Below are positions 44,414 to 52,751 of a stretch of DNA of 64,000 nt, piece after piece (positions within the stretch are counted from its first letter, which is position 1; each line of letters starts with the position of its first letter). The notes below the pieces were generated by a model. It searched no databases, was not told the origin of the DNA, and worked only from the letters and a program-made list of their open reading frames with translations. The stretch is from NCBI GenBank assembly GCA_942491105.1, contig CALNZX010000008.1, forward strand, positions 306,136 to 370,135, read 5' to 3'. The position numbers and the translations under genes are program-made. This stretch comes from JBBEAM01 sp942491105. GTDB lineage: Bacteria > Pseudomonadota > Alphaproteobacteria > Kiloniellales > DSM-21159.

Positions 44414-45721
44414 TCAGGGCCGCGACCGCAGGGTTTCCGGCAGCCAGGTCGCAATTCCTGGGAAGAGAACCACCAGGATAACCGCCAGAATCATCATGCA
44501 GAACAGCGGCAGGGCGGCCCGCGCGATGTATCCCATGCCGTGCCCGGTCATGCCCTGTAGCACGAAGAGATTAAAGCCGATCGGCGGCGTGATCTGCGCC
44601 ATTTCCACGACGATCACGAGGTAGATGCCGAACCAGATCATGTCGAAACCGGCCTGGCGAACCATCGGTTCGATTACCGCCATGGTCAGCACAACCGCCG
44701 AGATGCCGTCGAGGAAACAGCCGAGCACGATGTAGAAAATCGTCAGGGCGACGATCAGGGCGAGCGGCGTCAGCTCCAGGGATCCGATCCAGGCCGCGAG
44801 ATTGCGCGGCAGCTGGGTAAAGCCCATGGCCAGGGTCAGAAAGGCGGCGCCGGCCAGGATCAGGGCGATCATCGCCGAGGTCACGACCGCGCCCATCACG
44901 CTGTCCTTGAAGCTCTCGAAGGTCAGGGTTTTCTGGGCCGCGGAGATCGCCAGGGCGCCGACCACGCCAAGTGCCGCCGCCTCGGTCGCCGTGGCGAAAC
45001 CGAAGTAGATCGAGCCGAGCACGGCCAGGATCAGGAGCATCACCGGGATCAGATGCAGGGAGTCCCGGAACCGCGTCCAAAAGCCGGCCCTGGCGTCGGC
45101 GGGCGGCATTTGACTGGGGTTCAGCAGGGCCCAGACGGCGATGTACCCCATGAAGAGGACCGCCAGCATCATGCCCGGGAAGACTCCGGCCATGAACAAC
45201 TGGTCGATCGACTGGTTCACGGTCACGCCATAGACGATCAGAATGATCGAGGGCGGTATCAGCAGGCCCAGCGTCCCCGCCCCGGCCAGGGAGCCGATGA
45301 TCAGGCGCTCGGGGTAGCGGCGCTTCTGCAGTTCGGGGATCGCCATCTTGCCAACGGTCACCACCGTGGCCGCCGAGGAACCGGAGATCGCGGCGAACAG
45401 GGCGCAGCCGAGCACATTGACGTGCAGCAGGCGGCCCGGCAGGCGGCCCATCCAGGGGGCCAGACCGCGGAACAGGTTCTCCGACAATCGGGTGCGGAAC
45501 AGGATCTCCCCCATCCAGATGAACAGCGGCAGAGCGGTCAAGGTCCAGGAGGAGGACTGCGACCAGATGGTCGTGACCATGGCATCCCCCGCCGGACGGC
45601 TGGTGAACAGCGTCATGCCGGTCAGCGCAACCCCGATCAGCGCGATGCCGACCCACACCCCGCTGCCCAGCAAGGCAAAGAGGACGAGCAGGAAGACGCC
45701 GGTGAGGAGAAGCTGTTCCAT
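44414..45721 (-). CDS. dctM: TRAP transporter large permease (DctM)
   Basis: A 435-residue protein with about 12 to 13 helices: LLTGVFLLVLFALLGSGVWV at the start, and typical DctM segments LFAAISGSSAATVVTVGKMA, GSLAGAGTLGLLIPPSIILI, FLDGISAVVLTMAVIEPMV and AQITPPIGFNLFVLQGMTGH. It forms the ion-coupled channel of a TRAP importer with the small permease, encoded four bases upstream, and the periplasmic binding protein. It ends the dctP-Q-M operon, just before groES-promoter-side DNA. No terminator hairpin is evident in the 96-base gap. Confidence 0.94.
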   Translation of the reverse strand: MEQLLLTGVFLLVLFALLGSGVWVGIALIGVALTGMTLFTSRPAGDAMVTTIWSQSSSWTLTALPLFIWMGEILFRTRLSENLFRGLAPWMGRLPGRLLHVNVLGCALFAAISGSSAATVVTVGKMAIPELQKRRYPERLIIGSLAGAGTLGLLIPPSIILIVYGVTVNQSIDQLFMAGVFPGMMLAVLFMGYIAVWALLNPSQMPPADARAGFWTRFRDSLHLIPVMLLILAVLGSIYFGFATATEAAALGVVGALAISAAQKTLTFESFKDSVMGAVVTSAMIALILAGAAFLTLAMGFTQLPRNLAAWIGSLELTPLALIVALTIFYIVLGCFLDGISAVVLTMAVIEPMVRQAGFDMIWFGIYLVIVVEMAQITPPIGFNLFVLQGMTGHGMGYIARAALPLFCMMILAVILVVLFPGIATWLPETLRSRP

Positions 45722-45725
45722 GGCG

Positions 45726-46247
45726 CTAGCGCCCCGGTCCCAAGCCGCGCTCGTCGTCGGCGCTCTCTAGCTGGCCGCGCACCAGGGCGGCGAGGAAGCT
45801 CTCGACGATACACAAGGCGAAGATCGTCGAACCTACGGCCAGCGCCAGCTGCGGAATCCACAGCGGCGTCGCGTCGGGCCCTTCGGAAAGGTCGCCATAA
45901 TCCAGCGAGACCGAAACCATGCGGATGCAAAACCAGGCGAGATAGGCGGTCAGCCCCGAGGCGACGGCCAGGCACCACAGCTCCGCGAACCAGCGGGCGC
46001 GCCCGTGCAGCTTGAGCAGCAGCAGGTTGACCCGGATATGGCCGCCGCGGCGGAAGGCATAGGCCAGGGCGAAGAAGGAGGAAGCCGCCATCATGTAGCC
46101 GGCATAGGCATTGAGGCCGGCGATATAGACCCCGAACAAGCGCCCGAGAATGCTGGCGAGGACCAGCAGCGCGATGGCGATCAGGCACAGCCCCGCCAGC
46201 ACGCCGCAAGCGCGGTAGAGCGCGTCCAGGAGTCTGGTCAGGAGCAT
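45726..46247 (-). CDS. dctQ: TRAP transporter small permease (DctQ)
   Basis: About 173 residues from the ATG at 46247; an open frame reaches further upstream but without membrane character. Four helices are seen: YRACGVLAGLCLIAIALLVL, AGLNAYAGYMMAASSFFALAYAF, WFAELWCLAVASGLTAYLAW and WIPQLALAVGSTIFALCIVE, with the DctQ motif RRGGHIRVNLLLLKL after helix 2. It stabilises the large permease. The gene is preceded by a GC-rich hairpin after the binding-protein gene. Confidence 0.88.
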   Translation of the reverse strand: MLLTRLLDALYRACGVLAGLCLIAIALLVLASILGRLFGVYIAGLNAYAGYMMAASSFFALAYAFRRGGHIRVNLLLLKLHGRARWFAELWCLAVASGLTAYLAWFCIRMVSVSLDYGDLSEGPDATPLWIPQLALAVGSTIFALCIVESFLAALVRGQLESADDERGLGPGR

Positions 46248-46269
46248 GGGCGGCGCGGCGGCGCGGTGA

Positions 46270-46296
46270 GAGGGCGCGGCTGGCGGCCGCGCCCTC
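46270..46296 (-). terminator. Intercistronic hairpin after dctP
   Basis: GAGGGCGCGGC (46270-46280) pairs perfectly with GCCGCGCCCTC (46286-46296) around TGGCG, about 11 bases after the dctP stop on the minus strand and without a U-run. Probably an mRNA-stabilising or attenuating element that raises binding-protein output relative to the permeases. Confidence 0.7.
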
Positions 46297-46306
46297 CCGA
46301 TCCAAG

Positions 46307-47293
46307 CTACATGCCGCGGTAGCTCTCGATCACCTGCTCGCCGCCACCGCCGGCGCGCTCGAGCCATTCCTCGGTCATGGTATCGCCAATCTCGCGGAAA
46401 TCGGTGGCCAGCTGGTCGCTGGGCGGCTCGACGGCCATGCCTTCGGCCGCCAGCTGCTCCTTGTACCACTCGGCCAGCTCCTCGGATTTATCCCAGCCGG
46501 CCTGTTCGGCCTTGGCGGCCTCCTGGCGGAAAATGTCGCGGGTCTGGTCGTCGAGGCCTTCCCAAGCCTCCTTGTTGACGAAAACCATGTTCTTGGGCAG
46601 CCAAGCCTGGACGTCGTACCAGTACTTGACGTGCTCCCAAATCTTGCGGTCGTAGCCGGTGGCGCCGGAGGAAATCATCGAGGTGGCGACGCCGGTGGCA
46701 AAAGCCTGGCTGATTTCCGCGGCCTCGATCTGCGTGGGGATTGCTCCCATCAGTTCGGCCAGCCGGGACGTCGCGGCATTGTAAGCCCGGAACTTCTGGC
46801 CTTTCATATCGGCGGCGGAGGCGACCGGCGTCTTGTTGTAGAGACCCTGGGGCGGCCAGGGCACGGCGTAGAGAAAGACCAGCCCCATGCCATCCATCAG
46901 TTCCGTGACCGCCGGCTTGGAAGCCTCGTACAGCTTGCGCGCATCGGCGTAGGAGGTCGCCAGGAAGGGCAGCGCGTCGATCTCGAACAGAGGATCCTCG
47001 TTGCCCAGCGCCGACATCAGCCGCTCGCCGATCGGCGCCTGGCCGCTGCGTACCGCGCGGAAAATCTCGCCGCCGCCATAGAGCGAGCCGCCGGGATGGG
47101 CGACGACCTCGATCTCGCCGCCGGTCGCCGCCGTCACGGCCTCGGCGAAGGCGGTCGCCGTCTCGGAATGGAAGTTGCTGGCCGCGTAGGCCATGGGCAT
47201 GTCCCAGGTCTCGGCCAGTGCCGTGCTTGCCAGCGGTCCAGTGAGCGCCAGACAGGCAGCGGCCGCGAGGGTCGCGGTGCGAAGTTTGCTCAT
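46307..47293 (-). CDS. dctP: TRAP transporter periplasmic substrate-binding protein (DctP)
   Basis: A 328-residue secreted protein with Sec signal LAAAACLALTGPLASTALAE. DctP features: NFHSETATAFAEAVTAATGG, GEIEVVAHPGGSLYGGGEIF, and the carboxylate-binding Arg in KGQKFRAYNAATSRLAELMG, followed by GAIPTQIEAAEISQAFATGV. Substrates of the family are organic acids such as C4-dicarboxylates, keto acids and sialic or uronic acids; this one is not assignable. It heads the dctP-Q-M operon, with 96 bases separating it from the PNPOx-like gene. Confidence 0.92.
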   Translation of the reverse strand: MSKLRTATLAAAACLALTGPLASTALAETWDMPMAYAASNFHSETATAFAEAVTAATGGEIEVVAHPGGSLYGGGEIFRAVRSGQAPIGERLMSALGNEDPLFEIDALPFLATSYADARKLYEASKPAVTELMDGMGLVFLYAVPWPPQGLYNKTPVASAADMKGQKFRAYNAATSRLAELMGAIPTQIEAAEISQAFATGVATSMISSGATGYDRKIWEHVKYWYDVQAWLPKNMVFVNKEAWEGLDDQTRDIFRQEAAKAEQAGWDKSEELAEWYKEQLAAEGMAVEPPSDQLATDFREIGDTMTEEWLERAGGGGEQVIESYRGM

Positions 47294-47389
47294 CGTATTC
47301 TCCCTGTTTTTCAGCTTTTAGATGCTGTCATTGGTTGCGTTTACTATAGGAGAAAAGATGCAGGCGTGTAAGAGGCGCCGCGCAGGAGG

Positions 47390-48016
47390 TCAGGCTTTCA
47401 GCCGCGCCAGCTCGGCCTCCAGTTCGGCGATCCGCGTGTGCAGCTTGCCGATGGCCGGCGCGAGATCCTCCTCGGTGAAGCGCGGCAGGATATGGCTGGG
47501 ACAGTTGACGTCCCAGGCCGTCACATCGACCAGGATCGCGCGCTCGACGCTGCCGCGCGGCGGCGGCTCGAAACGCGCGAGCAGCGCGGGATCGTCCTCG
47601 ACCACCCTGGCCCGCCCCCAGATCTTGACCCGCCTTTGATTGGCGTAGTCCATGAGAAAGAGCTGTACCCGGTCGTTCTCCGTGAGATTGCCCAGCGTGA
47701 TGTACTGCCGGTTTCCGCCGTAATCGGCAAACCCCAGGGTCTGGGCGTCGATCACCTTGAGGAAGCCCTTGGGGCCGCCGCGATGCTGCACATAGGGCTG
47801 CCCCTCGGCGCTGGCCGTCGCCAGGTAAAAGGAATCCCGTTGCGCGAGAAAGCCTCGCAACTCCTCGTCGATCTCGCCCGGCCAGTCCCGCCGCGCGGTC
47901 ATCTTGGCATAGATCGCGCGCGACCCGCGCTTCTCCTGCTCCGCCTTCACGGCGGCGGAAAACGCGACGCCGCTGCCTTTGTCCGCCGTGGCTGCGGTTT
48001 TTCCTAGCCTTGCCAT
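47390..48016 (-). CDS. Pyridoxamine 5'-phosphate oxidase-like FMN-binding protein
   Basis: A 208-residue protein with the split-barrel flavin fold: ELRGFLAQRDSFYLATASAE, GQPYVQHRGGPKGFLKVIDA, QTLGFADYGGNRQYITLGNL, and DRVQLFLMDYANQRRVKIWG followed by RARVV. This pattern is the 'PNPOx family / general stress FMN-binding' group, not true PdxH, whose C-terminal signature is missing. A heptad-like C-terminal tail (KLHTRIAELEAELARLKA) may form a coiled coil. The role may be flavin-dependent reduction or stress response. It precedes the TRAP operon on the same strand, and the two may share a transcript. Confidence 0.8.
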   Translation of the reverse strand: MARLGKTAATADKGSGVAFSAAVKAEQEKRGSRAIYAKMTARRDWPGEIDEELRGFLAQRDSFYLATASAEGQPYVQHRGGPKGFLKVIDAQTLGFADYGGNRQYITLGNLTENDRVQLFLMDYANQRRVKIWGRARVVEDDPALLARFEPPPRGSVERAILVDVTAWDVNCPSHILPRFTEEDLAPAIGKLHTRIAELEAELARLKA

Positions 48017-48112
48017 GCCTCGCCTCCAGGGTTTGAGATTCCTGACATATTGGCCCGCCTGCGCCGGCGCAAAGACGATCTCAGGTCCAAACTCCCGTGC
48101 CGAAGACGCAAT

Positions 48113-48142
48113 GGGGGCCGTCCGCGCCCGCGAACGGCCCCC
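48113..48142 (-). terminator. Hairpin at the end of the aapJQMP operon
   Basis: GGGGGCCGT (48113-48121) pairs with ACGGCCCCC (48134-48142) across a 12-base loop that is itself GC-rich and could pair (CCGCG/CGCGA). It lies about 20 bases after the aapP stop on the minus strand; a U-run is missing. Confidence 0.6.
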
Positions 48143-48162
48143 AATTTCGCGGCCTCATAGGC

Positions 48163-48966
48163 CTAGTGATGCAGGATCTGGCTGAGGAAGAGCTTGGTGC
48201 GGTCCGACTTCGGATTGTTGAAGAACTCTTCCGGCTCGTTCTGTTCGATGATCTCGCCGCCGTCCATGAAGATCACGCGATTCGCCACCTTGCGGGCGAA
48301 ACCCATTTCATGGGTGACGCAGATCATGGTCATGCCTTCCTCGGCCAGGCTGACCATCACGTCGAGCACCTCCGCGATCATCTCCGGATCGAGCGCCGAG
48401 GTCGGCTCGTCGAACAGCATGATGCGCGGGTTCATGCAGAGCGAGCGGGCGATGGCGACGCGCTGTTGCTGACCGCCGGAGAGCTGGCCGGGATACTTCA
48501 TGGCCTGCTCGGGAATCTTGACCCGCTCCAGATAGTGCATCGCCGCTTCCTCGGCTTCCTTCTTGGGCATCTTGCGCACCCAGATCGGTGCCAAGGTGCA
48601 GTTCTGCAGGATCGTCAGATGCGGGAAGAGATTGAAGTGCTGGAACACCATCCCGACTTCGCGGCGGATCTCGTCGATCTTCTTGAGATCGTTGGTCAGC
48701 TCAATGCCGTCGACGATGATCTGGCCCTGCTGATGCTCTTCCAGGCGGTTGATACAGCGGATCATGGTCGACTTGCCGGAGCCCGATGGCCCGCAGACCA
48801 CGATGCGCTCACCGCGGTTGACCGTCAGATTGATGTCCTTGAGGACATGGAAGGTTCCGTACCACTTGTGCATCCCGATGATCTGGATGGCCACCTCATC
48901 GGAAATTTCCATCTGCAGCCGGTCGACGTTCCGCTTCTCGGGAACGAAATCGGTGGATTCGGCCAT
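48163..48966 (-). CDS. aapP: General L-amino acid ABC transporter ATPase (AapP)
   Basis: A 267-residue ATPase: Walker A VVCGPSGSGKSTMIRCINRL, Q-loop GMVFQHFNLFPHLTILQNCT, signature YPGQLSGGQQQRVAIARSLC, Walker B IMLFDEPTSALDPEM, and switch His in ICVTHEMGFARKVANR. These are hallmarks of the polar amino acid (GlnQ/HisP/AapP) group. It powers the uptake of a broad set of L-amino acids. Last gene of aapJ-Q-M-P, 11 bases after aapM. Confidence 0.95.
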   Translation of the reverse strand: MAESTDFVPEKRNVDRLQMEISDEVAIQIIGMHKWYGTFHVLKDINLTVNRGERIVVCGPSGSGKSTMIRCINRLEEHQQGQIIVDGIELTNDLKKIDEIRREVGMVFQHFNLFPHLTILQNCTLAPIWVRKMPKKEAEEAAMHYLERVKIPEQAMKYPGQLSGGQQQRVAIARSLCMNPRIMLFDEPTSALDPEMIAEVLDVMVSLAEEGMTMICVTHEMGFARKVANRVIFMDGGEIIEQNEPEEFFNNPKSDRTKLFLSQILHH

Positions 48967-48977
48967 CGTGACTACTC

Positions 48978-50105
48978 CTAACGTTTATGTCCGGTATGCA
49001 GCTTGTTCTCCATGTGGATGGAGTAGCGCGACATACCGAAACAGAAGATCCAGAAGACGGCGGCGACAAAAAGATAGCCGGTATGGCTCGTCACCGGTGT
49101 CGACCAAGAGGAATCGGTGAAGTTGAGCTGAACGATTCCGAGCAAGTCGAACAGACCGATGATCAAGACCAGCGTGGTGTCCTTGAACAGCCCGATGAAG
49201 GTGTTGACGATACCGGGAATGACCAGCTTGAGCGCCTGGGGCAGAACGACCAGCCCCATCATCTTCCAATAGTTGAGGCCCAGCGCCATGGCGCCTTCGT
49301 ATTGCCCGCGCGGGATCGCCTGCAAACCGCCGCGCACCACCTCCGCCATGTAGGCCGACGCGAAGAGCGCGACACCGATCAGGGCGCGTAGCAGCTTATC
49401 GAAGGTCACGTCCTCTGGCAGGAACAGCGGCAGCAGCACGCTTGCCATGAAGAGAACAGTGATCAGCGGTACGCCGCGCCAGAATTCGATGAAGGCGACA
49501 CAGAAGTAACGCACGATCGGCATCTGAGATCTGCGCCCCAATGCCAGAACAATGCCGATCGGCAGGGAGGCGACGATGCCGGAGACCGCGACCACCAACG
49601 TCACCAGCAGCCCGCCCCACAGCGGCGTCTCGATATAGGGAAAGCCGAAGGCCCCGCCGACCAGAAGGTAAAAGGTCATGACCGGATAGGCGATCAGCAT
49701 GAAGAGAGCGACCCACTTCTTGTAGGGAATCGCCGGAATCACCAGCGCGAGGATACCCGCGAGCCCCACGAAATAGGCGATGTTGACTCGGTAGCGCTCC
49801 TCGACGGGATAGCGCCCGTAGATGATCTGTCCAAACTTCGCCTCGATGAAAGGCCAGCAGGCGCCGACCTCCGGTCCCAGGCAATCCTCCCGGCTGTCGC
49901 CCGTCCAGACGGCGCTGAAAATCGTAAAATCGAGCAGGCCCGGCAGAACCAGATAAATGATGTAGATGCCGATGAAGGTGAGAAGCGTGTTCCACCAGCT
50001 CGAAAAGAGGTTTGCCCTGGCCCAACCTATGAAACCGACCGTACTGGCCGGCGGTGGCAGATCGGGAGTGAGCTCGGTTTTGACGTAGGCTTGGCTGCTA
50101 TCCAT
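48978..50105 (-). CDS. aapM: General L-amino acid ABC permease (AapM)
   Basis: A 375-residue permease, longer than GlnP-type proteins, as usual for AapM. The N-terminal helix ends TLLTFIGIYIIYLVLPGLLD, and the extra-loop region has a Cys pair SREDCLGPEVGACWPFIEAK that is typical of AapM. The C-terminal core shows FIEFWRGVPLITVLFMASVL, the EAA loop YEGAMALGLNYWKMMGLVVL and NTFIGLFKDTTLVLIIGLFD. It pairs with AapQ to form the channel. Three bases separate it from the aapQ stop. Confidence 0.94.
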   Translation of the reverse strand: MDSSQAYVKTELTPDLPPPASTVGFIGWARANLFSSWWNTLLTFIGIYIIYLVLPGLLDFTIFSAVWTGDSREDCLGPEVGACWPFIEAKFGQIIYGRYPVEERYRVNIAYFVGLAGILALVIPAIPYKKWVALFMLIAYPVMTFYLLVGGAFGFPYIETPLWGGLLVTLVVAVSGIVASLPIGIVLALGRRSQMPIVRYFCVAFIEFWRGVPLITVLFMASVLLPLFLPEDVTFDKLLRALIGVALFASAYMAEVVRGGLQAIPRGQYEGAMALGLNYWKMMGLVVLPQALKLVIPGIVNTFIGLFKDTTLVLIIGLFDLLGIVQLNFTDSSWSTPVTSHTGYLFVAAVFWIFCFGMSRYSIHMENKLHTGHKR

Positions 50106-50108
50106 GGC

Positions 50109-51296
50109 TCAACGCTCCACCAACGCTTTGCGTGCGTTGTACCAGTTCATGAAGATCGAGGTCAGGATGCTCAAGGTCAGATAAACCGCCATGGTCATCA
50201 GCAGCACCTCGACCGCCTGACCGGTCTGATTGAGAACCGTGCCAGCGAAGATCGAGACCAAATCCGGATAGGCGATGGCGACCGCCAGGGAAGAGTTCTT
50301 GGTCAGGTTGAGATACTGGCTGGTCAGCGGCGGAATGATCACCCGCATCGCCTGCGGGATGATGATCAGACGCAGCGTATGCCCCGGCTTGACGCCTAGA
50401 GAAAAAGCAGCCTCCGTCTGGCCGTGGCTAACCGCGAGAATGCCGGCGCGCACGATTTCCGCGATGAAGGCTGCGGTGTAGATCGACAGCGCAAACAGCA
50501 GTGCGATGAACTCAGGAATGATGTGCACGCCGCCGACGAAACTGAACCCTTTCAGTTCGGCGTACTCCCAAGAAATCGGCGATCCCATGATGAAGAACAC
50601 GATGATCGGGAGCCCGAAGATAAGACCCATCGAGGTCCAGAATATCGGGAACTGCTGCCCCGTCGCCATTTGACGTTTGGTCGCCCAGCGTTTTACGGCC
50701 CAGGCGGCGACGATGCCGATCAGCAGGGCAATCACGACGATGTTGCTGCCCTCGGCAAAGAGGGCGCGCGGCATGATCAGCCCGCGGTTGTTGAGGAAGA
50801 AGGCGTCCATGATGACGAGGCTATCGCGCGGCCCCGGAACCGAACGCAGTACGGCGAAGTACCAAAAGAAAATCTGCAGCAGCAACGGAATGTTGCGCAT
50901 GGTCTCGACATAGACCGTCGCCATCTTGCGAATGACCCAATTGGGCGCGAGGCGGGCGATGCCGACGATGAATCCGACAACGGTGGCGAGGATGATGCCG
51001 ATAAAGGCGACGAGAATCGTGTTGAGCAGACCGACGACGAAGGCCTGACCATAGGTCGAGGTTTCTTCGTAGGGGATCAGCGAGGTGATGATGCCGAATC
51101 CGGCCGTCGTCTCCAGGAAGCCGAAGCCGGAGGCAATATTCTGCCTCTGGAGATTTGTGATCGTGTTATCGATCAACGACCAGAACAGCCAGATGACGAC
51201 AGCGACCAGTAGGACTTGGAAGAAAAGCGCGCGATAGCGCGGATCATTCCAGAGCGCGACCTTCGCAGAGGAAGAGTCTTGCGTCGTTCCCGCCAT
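50109..51296 (-). CDS. aapQ: General L-amino acid ABC permease (AapQ)
   Basis: A 395-residue permease. N-terminal FFQVLLVAVVIWLFWSLIDN and TITNLQRQNIASGFGFLETT are an AapQ/BztB hallmark. The core shows ETMRNIPLLLQIFFWYFAVL, AFIAEIVRAGILAVSHGQTE with the EAA loop AAFSLGVKPGHTLRLIIIPQ, and TSQYLNLTKNSSLAVAIAYPD. It follows the binding-protein gene after a 164-base gap that holds a strong hairpin, and precedes aapM by three bases. Confidence 0.94.
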   Translation of the reverse strand: MAGTTQDSSSAKVALWNDPRYRALFFQVLLVAVVIWLFWSLIDNTITNLQRQNIASGFGFLETTAGFGIITSLIPYEETSTYGQAFVVGLLNTILVAFIGIILATVVGFIVGIARLAPNWVIRKMATVYVETMRNIPLLLQIFFWYFAVLRSVPGPRDSLVIMDAFFLNNRGLIMPRALFAEGSNIVVIALLIGIVAAWAVKRWATKRQMATGQQFPIFWTSMGLIFGLPIIVFFIMGSPISWEYAELKGFSFVGGVHIIPEFIALLFALSIYTAAFIAEIVRAGILAVSHGQTEAAFSLGVKPGHTLRLIIIPQAMRVIIPPLTSQYLNLTKNSSLAVAIAYPDLVSIFAGTVLNQTGQAVEVLLMTMAVYLTLSILTSIFMNWYNARKALVER

Positions 51297-51393
51297 TGAA
51301 CCCCCGTTTGCTTCCCAGACTTTATTGCTTCTTACCGCCGATTTTCGTCCGGCCCCTGTTAGGCCGGCGCAGCGGGAATTGTTTTAGGAAGCC

Positions 51394-51427
51394 CCGCGCG
51401 GGTCCGTTTCAAAGCGGACCCGCGCGG
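51394..51427 (-). terminator. Intercistronic hairpin after aapJ
   Basis: CCGCGCGGGTCCG (51394-51406) pairs perfectly with CGGACCCGCGCGG (51415-51427), a 13-bp stem about 33 bases after the aapJ stop on the minus strand. It is followed by mixed sequence instead of a U-run, so partial termination or mRNA protection is likely. Confidence 0.8.
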
Positions 51428-51460
51428 AACCTTTACGGCTTTGGTTATACCATTCCTTGT

Positions 51461-52489
51461 TTAGCGGACCGGCGGAGAATACTGAATTCCGCCGTCCCTC
51501 CAGAGGGCGTTCAGGCCACGCTCGATTCCGAGCGGGGTGTTGACGCCGACGTTGCGCTCGAAGATTTCGGCGTAGTTGCCGACTTGAGCGATGATATTCG
51601 CGGCCCAGTCGTTGCTGAGGCCCAGATTGGTGCCGTAGTCGCCTTCCTTACCGAGCAGACGCAGGATGGCGGGATTGTCGCTCCCCATCATCTCCTCGAC
51701 GTTCTCCGAGCTGACACCGAGCTCCTCGCCCTCCAGCGTCGCGATGTGCGTCCACTTGACGATGTTGAACCACTGATCGTCGCCCTGGCGGACAACCGGA
51801 CCCAGCGGCTCCTTGGAGATGACCTCGGGCAGAACCTTGTGGTCGTCGGGATTGGCGAGCTTCAGGCGCTGCGCATAGAGGCCCGACTGGTCGGTGGTGT
51901 ACACGTCGCAACGGCCGGCATCGTAGGCCTGAACGACCTCGTCGGCCTTTTCAAAGGCAACGACGGTGTAGTCCAGGTTGTTGGCGCGGAAGTAGTCCGC
52001 GACGTTCAGCTCGGTGGTCGTGCCGGTGTTGGTGCAGACCGCGGCCCCGGAAAGCTCGAGCGCGGAGTTCACGCCGAGATCCTTGCGGACCATGAAGCCC
52101 TGGCCGTCGTAGTAGTTGACGCCGGCGAAGTTCAAACCCAGCGCCGTATCGCGAGTCGCCGTCCAGGTCGTGTTCCGCGACAGCAGATCGACCTCGCCCG
52201 ACTGCAACGCCGTGAAGCGTTCCTTGGCGGAGAGCGGGGTGTACTTCACCGCGCTGGCATCGCCGAACACGGCCGCGGCCACGGCCCGGCAGAGATCGAC
52301 GTCGATGCCCGTCCAGTTCCCCGCGTCATCGGGGTTGGAGAAGCCGGGCAAGCCCTGGCTTACACCGCATTGGACAAAGCCCTGATCCTTGACCTTCGCA
52401 AGAGTTTCTCCATCTTGCGCGATCGCCGGCGTCGCCGCAGCGACGCCGATCACGGCGCCAAAAACGACGGATAGAAGTTTACGATTCAT
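51461..52489 (-). CDS. aapJ: General L-amino acid periplasmic binding protein (AapJ)
   Basis: A 342-residue secreted protein with signal LLSVVFGAVIGVAAATPAIA. The binding domain has VKDQGFVQCGVSQGLPGFSN, WTGIDVDLCRAVAAAVFGDA, VDLLSRNTTWTATRDTALGL and DVYTTDQSGLYAQRLKLANP, all near-consensus for AapJ/BztA. The Arg and Asp that grip the amino-acid alpha groups lie in the SRNT and GIDVD segments. It heads the operon; the upstream 262 bases (52490-52751) carry no gene and presumably the promoter. Confidence 0.95.
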   Translation of the reverse strand: MNRKLLSVVFGAVIGVAAATPAIAQDGETLAKVKDQGFVQCGVSQGLPGFSNPDDAGNWTGIDVDLCRAVAAAVFGDASAVKYTPLSAKERFTALQSGEVDLLSRNTTWTATRDTALGLNFAGVNYYDGQGFMVRKDLGVNSALELSGAAVCTNTGTTTELNVADYFRANNLDYTVVAFEKADEVVQAYDAGRCDVYTTDQSGLYAQRLKLANPDDHKVLPEVISKEPLGPVVRQGDDQWFNIVKWTHIATLEGEELGVSSENVEEMMGSDNPAILRLLGKEGDYGTNLGLSNDWAANIIAQVGNYAEIFERNVGVNTPLGIERGLNALWRDGGIQYSPPVR

Positions 52490-52751
52490 ATTGGCCTCTC
52501 CCAGTGTGAACTTAAGATCTGGCAGTCTTTTCGAGGGTGCTTAACCTGCCATGTATAGAATTTGTACGCACCTCCCAAACTACGGAACGCCCACCACAGC
52601 CTCCGGTCAAGCCCGGACTATGGTTCTCGATACGCAGCCGGCACATGAGAATGAATTCTATCGCCGGGGTCAAGTGCCAGTGGGGAATCTACTTTAGGCG
52701 CTGTCGCAGCGACGCTTACTTCTAACACCCGTTTAAAGCGCTCTGTCCCCA